64,000 bases of DNA from Piliocolobus tephrosceles (taxonomy: Eukaryota > Chordata > Mammalia > Primates > Cercopithecidae): contig NC_045438.1 of NCBI RefSeq assembly GCF_002776525.5, positions 156,713,332-156,777,331 on the forward strand. The letters are read 5' to 3'. Position numbers and translations under genes: made by a program. Below are positions 1 to 12,253 of this stretch, one piece after another. The notes under the pieces are model-generated. The model saw only the letters and a list, made by a program, of their open reading frames with translations. It was not told the origin of the DNA and did no database searches. Position 1 is the first letter of the stretch. Each line of letters opens with the position of its first letter.

Positions 1-1455
1 CTGGCCCATTTGGCTGTTTTGGGATATTTGCCTAGTGTAGAACTATTTACCGCAGCCATGTATCTAGCTACCTACAGACACACACACACACAGAGAGAAA
101 GAGAGAGAGAGAGAAAAGAAACACAGAGACAGCAGAGTAACCAGGTTAACAAGAGTAGCCGAGTTAGCAGAGGATCGTAGGAGGAGAGAATAGAAGAAAT
201 ACGACACCCTCACAGCTTTCACAAATTGGCACAATTCATATGCATTGCTGCTAATTACAATAATCATCTCCTTCTACAGCGAGAGCACTACTTGACCCTG
301 TACCCACGTTTTATTTATTTATTTTCTAAAGCATTTCTCTTCTCCTTTATCTTCTCCCTTAGGCTACTAATTAACTGCAGTGAAGGATAAGAGAGGCCCC
401 ATCGCAGGGTCCATTTGGCCTGTCCCTGATCCCTACTATCTTAAAACACTCCTCACACTTTGAAAACCAACAGTGCATTCCAGCATGACCCAGAAGATAG
501 CCAGTTCTCTTCCTTCCTGTCAACCCCTCGCTTTCAAATTTTGTTGCAGAAGAATTATAAGCATGTATGAAGCTAACCATATTATTTCCTTTCTCATCAT
601 CCTGAAAAGTTCCCAAAGAAGCATTGGAAAGGCAAAATTCTATTCTAAGCTACACCCTCCTCTGTGTGCTTAGCTAGATGCAAATAGATTTAAGTGAGGC
701 AGAACTATGACTGCCAAGCAAGGAGATGGATTCCATACACGATGTGGGAAAATTAATCTCACCTTATATAATCAGTGCCTAAAGCAAGGGACTCAAACTT
801 CCTTCCCTCTCCCCAAATCCCTGGGAGATTGTGAAAATGGATTAAGGAGCAGGGATGAGGTGTTTTATATTTTTAAATTATGTTCCTCTTTCTTTTTCTT
901 TCTTTCATCTCTTTCTCTCTTTAACACAGACCTCTGTTGATAAAGAATGGACTGTGGTAAAAGAAAATTGACTAAGACTCTAGTCAACTTCAAACAAATT
1001 GGCTACTGGCACAGCTGAAAACACAACTTAGCTTAAATGAGGTTTCTTTCCCATTCTACAGAATCCCCCAGCAGCAAACACCATACACCCAGAAGGTGCA
1101 TCCTGATTTGTGTTCTATAAATCCATGAGCTCATAAATAATGTTCACAGTGTAAATGAGTGACTCCATGGAGACTACTTTAAAAAGAAGCATTTTCACAG
1201 GGAAACCAATAGTATTTTCTTTTCCAGGGAAAATACATGTCCTCTCCTATATCCTTAATTATGGCCCAGACTCTAACCATGTCTTACAAGTGTACTAAAT
1301 GAAAAAGTGGCTAAAACTTCATCCTAGTGCACTTTATTAGTGAGCCAGTTATGAAGCTATTCTCTCGATTTCAAACTCAAACTCAAGCTTCTGTACTTGG
1401 CTTTGTGATTCTGGGGCTGACTTTGCAAATTCCATTTCTGCTTTACCAGCTCCCT
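1..1455. other. Unassigned non-coding sequence with a CA/GA tract
   Basis: I see no gene or recognisable transposon here. A short simple repeat of CA units passing into GA units lies at about 78-118. The open frames are short, overlap each other on both strands, and show no domain, signal peptide or codon pattern that would mark a real gene. Ancient repeats too diverged to recognise by eye may be present. Confidence 0.5.
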
Positions 1456-1471
1456 CCAAGTGTGCCTTCCT

Positions 1472-1473
1472 TT

Positions 1474-1507
<34 letters not shown>

Positions 1508-1792
1508 AGACAGAGTCTCACGCACCCAGGCTGGAGTGCAGTGGTGCAATCTCAGCTCACTGCAACCTCTGCCTCCGAGGTCCAGGCGATTCTCCTGTTC
1601 TCCCACCTCAGCCTCCTGAGTTTCTGGGATTACAGGCACCCGCCACCAAACCTGGATAATTTTTGTATTTTTACTACAGATGGAGTTTCACCATCATGGC
1701 CAGGCTGGTCTCAAACTCCTGACCTCAAGTGATCCACCCACCTCAGCCTCCCAAAGTGCTGGGATTACAGGCACGAGCCACTGTGCCTGGCC
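1472..1792 (-). mobile_element. Alu, antisense, full length
   Basis: The copy begins on the plus strand with a long T run (the A-tail). It continues through the typical antisense text for right arm, middle A-rich linker and left arm, and ends at the usual CCTGGCC. A target-site duplication flanks it: CCAAGTGTGCCTTCCT at 1456-1471 and a diverged copy, CCAGGTGTGCCTCTT, at 1793-1807. Several point changes suggest an older AluS-type copy. Short open frames here are shadows of the Alu. Confidence 0.93.
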
Positions 1793-1807
1793 CCAGGTGT
1801 GCCTCTT

Positions 1808-2077
1808 CTAATAGTGGTGGGTGGAGGAAGACCAGAAGGCTGGAGAAGAAGAAGGCATTCACTCTTCTTGTTTGCGTACCATTGCTGTCATTATCACCCA
1901 GCCTCACTCCTTCACCTTGTCGGGGATGGTTAGGGAAGTAGCAGTAGCAGTTCCAGTTTGTAGTTTTCCAATATTCATGCCCCCTCAGAAACACTAGCAA
2001 GTGGCTATCCTTTCCTTGGGGATCTAGAATCCAAATCAGTAGGACAGTTCCTCCAAGCCCAAAGACAACAGCACTAG

Positions 2078-2116
<39 letters not shown>

Positions 2117-2890
2117 CTGCTTCATAGAGATCTGAATTTTACAGCTATGGGGACCCTACTCCAAGGTTCTATGCTTGAATAATTGCCACCTCGCACTTTT
2201 GTTCCCCCAACCCTAGGAGAGGTAACCGTTTCCTGCAGTTGCTACTTCTGGGATTCCATAGTGTTCTCCAGTCAATAATTATTTATATTGAATTATCTCT
2301 ATTAAAAGGGAATGTATTTTTATACCAGAAATTTATACCACTAATGGTCCTAGGAAGCAGAACATCAACGATGGAATTCAGGGTTTGCTTTGGTTGTGTC
2401 CCTCATCTTGAATGCAGTGCTGAACTTCCTGCTAATGGCAAATGGAATTCCAGTAACCAGTGGCATGCAGTGACATCACAGTTAATAAAACTATACCTAT
2501 GATTGCTTTTCAAGTGCTTACTAAAGCAAGAGCCTTGGGAGAACCAAATGGCCTCTGCATTTGACTATTGCAGCAGCAACGATGACTACACGGATGGATG
2601 GTAGTATGGAATGGCTCCCTCTGAATGCCCTAAAGCACTTGCATAAGGAAAAAAGAAAAGAGAAGGAAAGAAAAAAAAAAAAAAAAAGCCTGCTTCTTTA
2701 AGTTCTGAGTTTGAGTCATAGTTAGATAATTAAGAACTTTCCAGGCCAGTCCTAAAAGAATATCATTTCTTTCTCTTGTTTGCTGAAAATAAGATATAAA
2801 AGTTAATTGTGCGGATTTCAGAGTTGAAAGTTGAATTATAGATTCTCAAGTTTCTCAAGTGAAGGTTAGGTATCAACTAGAAAAGATAAC
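1808..2890. other. Unassigned sequence with two poly-A tracts
   Basis: No gene is seen. A pure run of 35 A bases lies at 2080-2114 and an A-rich purine tract at about 2646-2688. Either could be the tail of an unrecognised retroposed copy. I could not match the upstream sequence to a family, and no target-site duplication is obvious. Confidence 0.5.
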
Positions 2891-2899
2891 ACCCCTTAG

Positions 2900-3960
2900 A
2901 CTCGAAAGGAGGACATCAGGATGGATTCACAGCAAGCTCAGAATTCTGGACCACTGAGTCACCTGACCTCCTTTCCCAGCAGAAGATGCCTATCCTCACA
3001 TATCTGGAAAGATCAGCCTTCTCTTTCCTGAATAAACTTTAATAATGGGAGAGTTGCCTTGCATGAAATACCTCTTCTCATCAAAACCTATTCTGACCAT
3101 TCCTTTTGTCACTATGCCCATAATGAGGACCCGATCTCAGCATGTTCCCTAAGGGCAAGTACAAAGTCTGACCTAGGAAGAAATAACTTACATGCTAAAA
3201 TAGTTGTAAGATTATGCTACTTTTAATGGCAGAATCCTGAAAAAATACATGTGGGAGTGGATTCCTAGAGTATTAGACCAAGGAGAATGAAATATAACAA
3301 GTGGACTGTATTTTATCGAACTTATTGACGTGAGTGCACTTACCGGAAACCCCGGATTTAATATTATATCTCGTGAAGCTAGATATGGCTCAAACAGTTT
3401 GCCTGGTTGATATATTGACTCACCATGGCTTATGTTTAATGAGATTGACATGTCTGAATTTCCTTGGCAAAATGTGAAGGAATCTGGCGTCTCAGGAATA
3501 CAACAATGTTGAAGCGCATTTATGAGGTGCTCCCTGAACACCCTGCCTCTACTCTCCACATCCCAAGGTGGCCCAAAGATACCCCCTTCACAATTGAGAA
3601 ATTCGCTGGTGAAGAGAGCACCAGCATTCTTGAATGTTAGTTATATGGTGACTGTCATCTGTAGGCCTCAAATGACCCCAATGTGAGGAATTCACATTGA
3701 TATTTTGGTGGGAATATGAGATCCCAGAGTGGCATAGGTCATTTGGTAGTTTTTACTACCAAAGAAAGATGAAATGCATTTACAGAAAAGTACAGCAGAG
3801 ACAAAGTGATAATTAGAAAGTTTTTGACTTACAGTGATCATTACTGACCACCGTGTCCTTGGAAATGAAATAGATGGGCTACCCGTGAAAATGTTACTTA
3901 ATCTATGTCAGGATTTACCAAACTCTCCCTGGAAAGGTACAGATAGTAAGTATTTTACAC
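2900..3960 (+). mobile_element. Probable MaLR/ERVL internal-region relic
   Basis: The plus strand reads like the internal part of a THE1/MST/MLT-type element, with a stretch around 3330-3620 that I associate with that group. This is recall of style rather than a demonstrated match. No flanking LTR was recognised on either side and no long sense frame survives. The minus-strand frame of 115 codons at 3212-3559 is probably a chance opening. Another old retroelement remains possible. Confidence 0.38.
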
Positions 3961-4049
3961 TTTTCACTTCAAGAGGCAAAATTAATGAGGTACTATATTA
4001 CGGAAGATACTACAAATTTTTACAAAATTTTTGTTGATGAAATTTAAAA

Positions 4050-6071
4050 TATAATACTACTAATTGAGTACAATTTTTTTTTGTAATACAAGTCTACTAA
4101 TGAGGAAAAGGAATTTTTGGGGGGGATAGCATTTCATTTAATTCAGGTTCAAACTTAATGTTTTCTATCATGAAAGTGTTTGCTAATATCATCTGTCATG
4201 TTGATCTTTAATGAACTTTTGTATTTTTAATCTAATATTTGAAACTACATTTTTATACAGATAGGCATTGCCAAATATTAATGTGAAATTCAGGAGCATG
4301 GATTTTTATTTGAGTATACTTATTGCTTAGAAGGTGTTTATGGAATTTTACTAGACTCTTCTCTTATATTTGCCTGTTAGCAGGTCATTACATTGCAAGA
4401 AGTTCCTCAATTGTACAACTAAATCAATTTTGAAATGTGGAAATTTCCTTTGCGCTTCCATTGAGGTCTGAAAAAGCATTGCTGTAACCATTGTCTGAGC
4501 TTGAGAATGTATCTACTGCAAATTTATGTGGGAATGGAGATCTCATTCTTGTTTTAACCATTGACAGATTAGAAAGTGTATAAAGCAGCTTGACATTAAT
4601 TGCAGTTCAAATATTAGTTGTCAAAGTAATTTTACTATAGTTAAGGTTCACATATATAAGTGACATTTGCCTTATGATTTTAGGTTGAATTCATTAATAA
4701 ACATTATTTAGTCTGTAGCAAAGGCTAATTTCCAAAGCTATTCAGTGTTTGATAATAATGGTTTAAACTAGTTCTTCTCTTTCAGAAAAAATTCAATGTC
4801 ATCCCTCAACTCAAAATTTTTATTGCAATAAAACTTTACCACTGTTAAACCATAAAATTGCCATGTTTAATGTTTAGCTTCTATCTCTGACAAAAATTCA
4901 TGGAACCAACAATAAAATCTGCAGTTGTAAATGAAGTTCACCACTGGTACTATTGGTTTAATAATACATAACAGATTCATGTATTTTTCACAAGATAGCT
5001 ATAACAGATACTACAACAAATAAACATAGGCTTAAAAATTTTTACATCTTTACAAGCATTGTAAATTTGTCTAAGTCTTTTTCTGCTCCAGTTATATTTT
5101 TACTGCCCTCAATTGTAACACATCATAGCAGATTCTACTTCATGTTATGCTAGATTCGTGTTTTCTTAACATCTGTGAACATATGCTCACCTGCATTCGT
5201 TCCACACAGACTATTCATACTGGCTTATTCTTTAGTCACTTCAAACTAGTCAAGTACTGATGCCTTGAATTAAACAATTGAACAGTATTGTAAACATCTG
5301 TCAATTCATAAAGAGCCAAAGAAAACCACTTGAAATCATCTCCTTTGTTTTTTATTTCACCGTTGGTGTTACTTTCAATGTTCTGAACTCTTCGAGCAAC
5401 TGTTCTTGCTGAAATGCTAATAGTCTTGAACGAGTTTATTTTCTCTGGACTCATTTCTTTGGCTGCTATGATCAAGCATAATTTAATGAATCCACCATTA
5501 GTAAACGGCGTTCCTTGCTTGTTTGGCTAACAAATGAACCATTGGAAACTATTGTGTCATTGCATAATAAACATAGTGCTTTGCCATTTAATTTGATAAC
5601 AAAATAATCCACCCTTCACTGTACCTTAAAAGCACACATGCGAAGTTCACTATTATTTTTTTGTCATGACATGATTATATGAACTGGTTAAAAATATTTC
5701 ACAATGGAGTGATACGTCTGGCACTCAAAATGTCATCACATTATAATTGCATCACCTTAACTTATAGTGTGCTGAGTGTCACCTTATAAACAATGAAGAC
5801 ACATCTGGTCTCTGATGCATCTGCTCAACTCTGCCATAGTAGTGTAAAATCATTCATAGACCACAAGTAACCAAATGAAGGTGGCTGGGTTCCAATAAAA
5901 TTTTGTTTGTGGACATTGCTCATAAAACTTTCATTTGTCACCAAGTCTATTTTCCTTTTGATGTTTTCCAACCATTTAAATATGTAAAAGCCATTCTTAT
6001 GTCATGGGTTTTACAACACAGAAGGCAGACCAGATCTGGCCAGGGACTACCCTTTCTTTGTCCAACCCCTG
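4050..6071 (-). mobile_element. hAT-Charlie DNA transposon, decayed, antisense
   Basis: The right edge (5780-6071) reads like the terminal non-coding part of a Charlie-group hAT element. It contains the stretch around CCAATAAAATTTTGTTTG, then a purine/GGCC-rich part, and ends in CCAACCCCTG at 6062-6071, which fits a hAT terminal repeat. On the minus strand, inward of this edge, follow coding pieces of a transposase from 5640 down to about 4100. The left terminal repeat and the expected 8-bp target duplication could not be located, so that boundary is approximate. Such elements stopped moving in primates long ago; this copy is a fossil. Confidence 0.8.
4100..5640 (-). pseudogene. hAT transposase pseudogene (Charlie / GTF2IRD2-ZBED-like)
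   Basis: Read on the minus strand in shifting frames, the order of pieces matches a hAT transposase. First is a BED/zinc-finger-like start with DYFVIKLNGKALCLLCN near 5570-5620. Next is a 79-codon open piece at 5236-5475 with PEKINSFKTISISARTVARR and then FSLALYELTDV, where the family has a conserved LDEST-type acidic site. FLSEIEAKH and FELRDDIEFFLKEKN follow near 4780-4900. The dimerisation region near 4190-4290 contains FGNAYLYKNV. Stops and frameshifts lie between the pieces, and much of the zinc finger to core spacing is lost. No function is expected. Domesticated relatives (GTF2IRD2, ZBED and FAM200 proteins) explain the resemblance but are host genes elsewhere. Confidence 0.78.
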
Positions 6072-6079
6072 AACAATAT

Positions 6080-7915
6080 AATGTAACTCCAGGTCTGAGA
6101 GCTAAAAACTTGACTTGAGTCATGGTACAATAGATGACCATGACCTCTCACCTGGTTTCTAGATCCAAACCAGTTCACAGATCCAGATCCCTTTGGCTGA
6201 AGGGAGGACCATGTCCCCTTAAAGAAGGAACCTGCAGCATAGGACATACTATACACCTTCCTGCAAACCTTTTCTAAAGGGAACTGCGGTCATTGATTGG
6301 AGTGAATTTGCCTTGGGGAACAGATAATAGTTAGATATTTTATGGATTCACTGAAAGCTTCATGCAGAGAAGTAAGCCCCCAGTTTGTGAAAATATTAGG
6401 CAACTTTTATGTTTTTATACTGCATAATTTTAAAGAACCCCACTCTTCTTCCACAAATGGCAAAGAGCCCATCCTGGGGGCTGACATTTTCATGCTTGCT
6501 TCCCTGCTCCCTCTGCCTGCTAACAGTGCTCAAGGCAGACTCCCTGCCTGCCTTCCCATCATGTCATCCACAGGCTTGTCTCTGCCCTCTTTCTCTCCCT
6601 TTCCCAGCATCTGTGTGATCACGGCACTGTCCATTTATAGGACAATTGCTAAAATAGCAATGAGGTGAGATAGAGAACTAGCAGCCAAGAAATAACTTAT
6701 TTGTGCTCATGTGCTTAAAAATAACCAATCTGGAATGACATTATAGGAAAAATCCAGATAAAACTGCACCTGCCCTGGTATGAAGTCACAAGTGGCTTTA
6801 CTGCTGGATGCACTTTTCCCCTTCTGTACCACAAAGATTTAAAAGCAAAACTAATCTCTGGCATTTCTTAATCTTTATTACCTCCAAAACATACCAAGGA
6901 ATTAAATTTTTTCATTTAGTGTCCAGCCTTAGTTTTTCCATTTTAAAGAAGAATAAATGGAGGTATCAGCAGTTTGTGATATCTCATCATTTTCAGCTCA
7001 CCTAAGAACTTAAAGAGTCATTTATCTCTGGAAGAGATTATGCAGCTTTTATGGGGGGGAAAGAATGAAAAAGAAAATAAAAGGCAAAGATGCAACAGCT
7101 ACCACTACTACTGCCCTCCACCCCCACCTCTGCTGCCTGAGTTGTTTATCATGACCTTACTCCATTCATTCCCCTCCTCTGCTCACTCCCCCTCCCATCC
7201 CCACAACCCTCCTCTGTTCTGGGAGCAGATAGGGAGCTGGATGAACAATCTTGAGAATGCAGATAGGTGACCTGGTTGTTGCCTGGACTTGTCTGCAAAA
7301 TCTATCCTAGGAGTCTTATTAATCTGGGTGATGCCAGTGACTTGAATGATACCATCGATCCTGTGCTGAGCAAGTTTATAGTTATAAATGACACAGTGGT
7401 GAAAGGTTAGCTAAAACTTTCCATGGGCAAATCAGAATCCATAAAGATCTCAACAAGCAGACCTAGGAGATTAATTAGATCACTTAGGTCCAAACTAATG
7501 AGTAAGAGGAGAGAAGGTTGGCATATGTAACAAAGATTTGGCAGTTTTGTTGACTGCAGGTTCAGTTAAGTCATTCATATGATGTAGTTATATCATCACA
7601 TGCGATTGTATGTTAGGGAATCTTTCTAGATGTTCTCATAGCATCATTTGCTGAATCCTGTTACAAATGTTCAGCACACGGTATTGCAATTGTTTCTCTT
7701 ACCTCCTACACTGTAAGCTTTTGAAGGCAGAAACTGTCCTTTTTTTAATCCACATGTATAGCATAATATATGACCTGTGTGGGAACTTAACGTCAATTAT
7801 CAAAGAGATGTGGAATATAGCTTTTAACTATAAAATGCAATACCATTTACAGAAAACCAAGGTAAAATTATTTAAAAATGGTAATATTCTTTATGTTGTA
7901 TTAAGATGAAGTTAT
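6080..7915. other. Unassigned non-coding sequence
   Basis: No convincing gene, RNA or clear transposon was recognised. Pyrimidine-rich stretches around 6440-6620 and 7090-7210 create short open frames rich in Ser, Pro and Leu. These have no domain signature and reflect base composition. Confidence 0.45.
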
Positions 7916-7919
7916 ATGA

Positions 7920-8175
7920 GATAGCATAGTGATGAAGGATGAGTGCTCTGAAATTAGTTTCTAGGTTCAAATCTTGTCTCTGCCATTTACCAGGTGAACA
8001 CTCTCGATCAATTTCCTTTCTACACCTTAGTCAGTATAAATGGGAATATAAGTGCTTGCTTCATGGAGCTCATGTGAGAATTAAATAAGGCAACACACGT
8101 AAGAAACTTAAAATAGGCTCGGCACATTGTAAACATTCAATATATTTTAATAATACTGTTATCATTAGTAGTATT
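7920..8175 (+). repeat. MIR SINE, sense, nearly full length
   Basis: The order of segments is that of MIR: the AGCATAGTGATGAAGGATGAGTGCTCTG start, a core with TCTTGTCTCTGCCATTTACC, and an ATTAAATAAGGCAACACACGTA part. The end has the usual GCTCGGCACATTGTAAACATTCAATAT, running into an AT-rich tail. The divergence is what is expected for this ancient mammalian tRNA-derived SINE. Confidence 0.85.
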
Positions 8176-8418
8176 AAAATGATGATAATCATGATGATGA
8201 CAACTCCATGACTGAAGTTATATGACAGTGATATACTGTGAGACAGTCTTTACAGCATATAAAATAAAGGATTAGCATATAGAATAGATTTAAAAGTCAA
8301 ATTTAATTTCTAAAATCACCAAAAATGAGGAAAAGATATGAGGTAATTAACCGCAGTAGAAACTTAAATAGCTAGCAAACATACAAGCTAAAAACTCATT
8401 AATAATTTGTAAAATATA

Positions 8419-8735
8419 GCCAGATGCGGTGGCTCAAGCCTGTAATCCCAGCACTTTGGGAGACCGAGACGGGCGGATCACGAAGTCAGGAGATCGAGAC
8501 CATCCTGGCTAACACGGTGAAACTCCGTTTCTACTAAAAAATACAAAAAAACTAGCCGGGCGTGGTGGCGGGCCCCTGTAGTCCCAGCTACTCGGGAGGC
8601 TGAGGCAGGAGAATGGCGTAAAACCCAGCAGGCGGAGCTTGCAGTGAGCCGAGATCGCGCCACTGCACTCCAGCCAGGGGGACAGAGCGAGACTCCGTCT
8701 CAAAAAAAATAAAATAAAATAACGATAATAATAAT
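8419..8735 (+). mobile_element. AluY, sense, full length
   Basis: Both arms are complete and carry AluY-type text, including GATCGAGACCATCCTGGCTA, a GGCGGGCCCCTGTAGTCCC linker-right arm start and GCGGAGCTTGCAGTGAGCC. The A-tail is interrupted by ATAAAATAAAAT and ATA repeats. An 18-bp target-site duplication is clear: AATAATTTGTAAAATATA at 8401-8418 and the same with one change at 8736-8753. This is one of the youngest-looking insertions in the window. The minus-strand open frames that cross it are shadows. Confidence 0.95.
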
Positions 8736-8754
8736 AATAATTTGGAAAATATAA

Positions 8755-10105
8755 AGTAAAACCTATGAAATAATATTTCTTAGCTACTAAATTGACAGAA
8801 ATTTCAAAGTCTGATGACATCAAAATTTGGCAAAGATCTAGCATGATGGGAACCCTCATGGGTGGTGGAAGTGTAAATTTGCACAACCATTTTGGAGAGC
8901 TATAGTTAATATGTAATAAAACTGAACACGTGCATATCCAAGAGTCTGGTAGTCTCACACCTGCACTATCCGAGGGGTTCCTGAGCATAAAGAATTTTAC
9001 GGACTGGCCTAAGAGCCTGCCTATGTTCAGAAAAGCCCTCTCCACACCCAGCCATATCTTGCTTTAGGGCATTGCTCCTGAGTTCAAAAACCTTTGGGTA
9101 GCTGATAAAGGAGCTGCTTCCTTTAATGATTACTTAGGGCCCAAAAAGCCTGTGGGCTTCCAGTCATCTTTCCTATATCACACACATTTCTGTTAAGAGT
9201 GAAGCTTTATGATAAAATGAGATACTCAGATACATGGTAGAGAGAGATGGAGGTGATGACAATCTACTGTCAGAAATTGTAATAGTGGTGGCGGCAGGAA
9301 AGCCTAGGAAAGCAAATCAGGGGTGAAATATTTTGAATGCTTTATGGCTGCTTTTCCTATGTTTAAGTGTAGGCAGTTCTGTTTCACTTTTCTCAATGTT
9401 TACGCCTAAAAAGTATTGTCAGCTGAAAAGAAGAGCGCCTTGGGCTAGCCAAAGGAGTATGTTGATGACTCTGATTCTTTTCAACACATCTAAAATGTTT
9501 TCTGGAATTATCAAATTTCCCAGAGTAAATTAGATAAAATCCACAAATAAAATACTTTCATAATTTCTCTCAGATTTAGTGTGTGCGCTTTGATAAAGCG
9601 GTTAAAATCCACATTATAAAAGCACATCTTTAAACATGTATTCTAATTGAAGTTTATCATCATCTATTTTTACTTATAAAATTCTTAATGCTTTCTATAC
9701 CTATAAACAAAAAAATCAATAAAATTACATGCTTTCTTCCAGACTGATGAGTTTTATCATTAGGTAGTTTTCGCCTCTTTTAAATACTAGGGAAAGCATT
9801 ATCCTGAGGTCTAGAAATGAATGGTGTTATGTATTATATTTGAATTTGATTCTAATTTAATTATTCACCAAAGCAGAACTCCAACAATAAGTATATACAC
9901 ACACGTCTACCAAAGAAATACATATACCTCGCTTCAAACATAACTTACAATTTTAGCTTAAAAGTATATTATTATAAATTACATACCCAGAAACAGCATC
10001 ATGATTTTCTAACTTACTAAAAAGTGAATGAATTAATGGTACTATATTTATATTATTTTAATCTCTGTATAGTATGCATTCTAAAATTTACTTATCAGTA
10101 GTTTT
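8755..10105. other. Unassigned AT-rich sequence
   Basis: No gene is seen. The 178-codon minus-strand frame at 8509-9045 begins in this unique sequence and runs into the antisense of the AluY, so it is a chance fusion rather than a coding region. The text at 9540-10100 is strongly AT-rich, with no family recognised. Confidence 0.45.
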
Positions 10106-10116
10106 AGCACTATTTA

Positions 10117-10425
10117 TTTATTTAATTTATTTTTATTTTTATTTTTTTTTGAGACAGAGTCTCTCTGTTGCCTCTGGGGTGTGACGGTGGTGTGAACATG
10201 GCTCACTACAGCCCCCACTTCCTGAGGCGATCCTCCCACCTCAACCCTCCAAGTAGCTTGGACTACAGGCCCATACCACCACGCTGGGCTAATTTTTGTA
10301 TTTTTTGTAGAGACGGGGTTTCACCATGCTGCGCAGGCTAATCTCAAACTCCTGAGCTCAAGCAATCCTCCTGCCTTGGCTTCCCAAAGTTCTGGGATTA
10401 CAGGCATGAGCCACCATGCGGGACC
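10117..10425 (-). mobile_element. AluJ-like, antisense
   Basis: An antisense Alu with many differences from younger copies, including the GAGGCGATCCTCCCACCTCAACC and CTGAGCTCAAGCAATCC forms typical of the old AluJ group. The target-site duplication AGCACTATTTA (10106-10116) and AGCAATATTTA (10426-10436) supports the boundaries. The tail region is a TATTTATTTAATTTATTTT mixture rather than a pure T run. Confidence 0.9.
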
Positions 10426-10436
10426 AGCAATATTTA

Positions 10437-12250
10437 ACATTTACCCAATATTAAATGCAAATTAAATTCGAGAATTACCTGATAGCATTTTAAAATCTTA
10501 TATTAACATATTTATTTGAATTAAGAATGAAATTAGACTATTTCTGTCAGAAAAAAAGTCTTATTTTGCTGATAGGTTTAACAAAAGTATAGTCTTTGCC
10601 AGCATAGGGAGGATATTTTTGATAAATTAAGTGAGATAAATCTTCTGTTTCAAGGTTTAGATGAAAATATATTTTACAGCATTTGATAAGATAAATATCT
10701 TTGTCAGTAATAAAATTAGTATTTTTCTATATTTCCAGCTGTTAGAGGCACTATTGCTGTTCTGTTGCCTATTCCAGCAGCCACCTATGAGCCTATGAGT
10801 TCACTGTACCTTCTAGAGTCTTAAACACCCAAGTCTTTCTGCTTCTTGGCGTAAGGAGGACTCTCCCTCTCTCTAGTCTTCTGCCTTGTACAGGGAGACC
10901 GAAGGGCCAGGGAAAGTAATGAAAGATGGAAGTCCATGGATGAATTCTCCGCTTCTCTATTCTTTATTGGGACAGTTCTGAGGTGCATTCTGCAGGATAC
11001 TCAGAAGGTGGGGCTGGGCTCTGTTGCCTACAGTAGCAACCCACTCACTAACTCACTTTTATCCTGTTTTTCTCCCTCTCTGGCTCACTCTCCTCACTGA
11101 CTCAGCTGTACTTTCTGGAATCACCTCTCAGGTAAATTTCTTCAACTCAAGACTTCATCTTAGGGTCTGCTTTTTTGTGGGAGCCCAAACTAAGACACCA
11201 ATCCATTCAATGCAGGGGGCCTTTAAATAAAAGAGCAACAGGTATATTTAAGAGTTATTTGATTAGGGTTGGTAAACTCTTTTTGTGTACCTCTCAGAAT
11301 TCAAGACTGAATAACTCTTATAATTGGGCAATAGATTGTTTGCATGTTAGGTGGTTTTTGACACTTTCATGAATTTAAATAACTTAATAGAATTTTTAGC
11401 AGAGAGCACTACAAATATTTTGTCAGTAAATTACTAGGTAGTGTTGGGTATTTGACTTGAATGGAACATATAGAATTGGAGGAAACTGCTTTAAATGATG
11501 CCATTTGCTCCCATTTATTTATTATCATGAATATATTTTCTGAGCAGTTACTTCTACAAAAGTGAGGGAGGGACAAAAATGAGTACAGAAATCTGTATTG
11601 TTCCAGCGTTAAGCCATTCATCAATGCATGAACTAACTGGGGAGAGAAGCACCATTTCTATAATTAAGAGAAGAATTTTCTATGGAACTTTATTTTTTCT
11701 GTTTAATAAATTACAAATTAATTATAGTTTTATGGTTTTGGTGTCTTGATCAATTGGGTAACAATTACAATAACTCAACCCGGAAGAAAGTGTTTAACAC
11801 TTACTGCCTTATGGCCCCAGGAAATAAGACATTTTAAAAAATTCAATTTCTATCCATAATTTTGTCAAGGAGAAGTACAATAGGGTGGTCAAAAAAGAGA
11901 CCTTCTGGCACAAAAATATATTACAATAAGATAAAATTCTGTGGGAGAATTGGAATGAAAAGGAGAAAAAGAAAAGTTATAACATTTCCACAGGAGATTA
12001 TGCAGGATGTTTATAATGGATTATGAGAATTGAATTAAATTGTTATGGTATCTAGATTCCTTTGGATACATTTTAGAAAGTGATATAACCATTTTATTTT
12101 AAAGCATCAATAATTACAAAAAGTCAGAAGTTTTATCTTTTGAAACTCTTTAAATCTATGATTTAAATTGTTCAATGTCAATATTAAAATGTGTAAGAAG
12201 TAGACAGTTTTTACAAATTCCTTTAAAGGTTATACAAGAAATAAATTTGA
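10437..12250. other. Mostly unassigned; possible old LTR at 10740-11210
   Basis: The part at 10740-11210 ends with a pattern that I associate with the 3' part of old mammalian LTRs: GGTCTGCTTTTTTGTGGG followed by AGCCCAAACTAAGACACC. I cannot name the family and no paired edge was found. The rest is AT-rich with no feature recognised. Confidence 0.35.
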
Positions 12251-12253
12251 AGC

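Noticed and set aside
3212..3559. 115-codon minus-strand frame
   Set aside because: It lies antisense to a probable MaLR internal region; no homology recognised.
4100..5640. Domesticated, active transposase gene (ZBED/GTF2IRD2-like)
   Set aside because: Stops, frameshifts, a large internal loss and a changed catalytic-area residue show that it is a dead copy.
8509..9045. 178-codon minus-strand frame
   Set aside because: Half of it is the antisense of an AluY and the other half has no domain; it is a chance fusion of Alu and flanking sequence.
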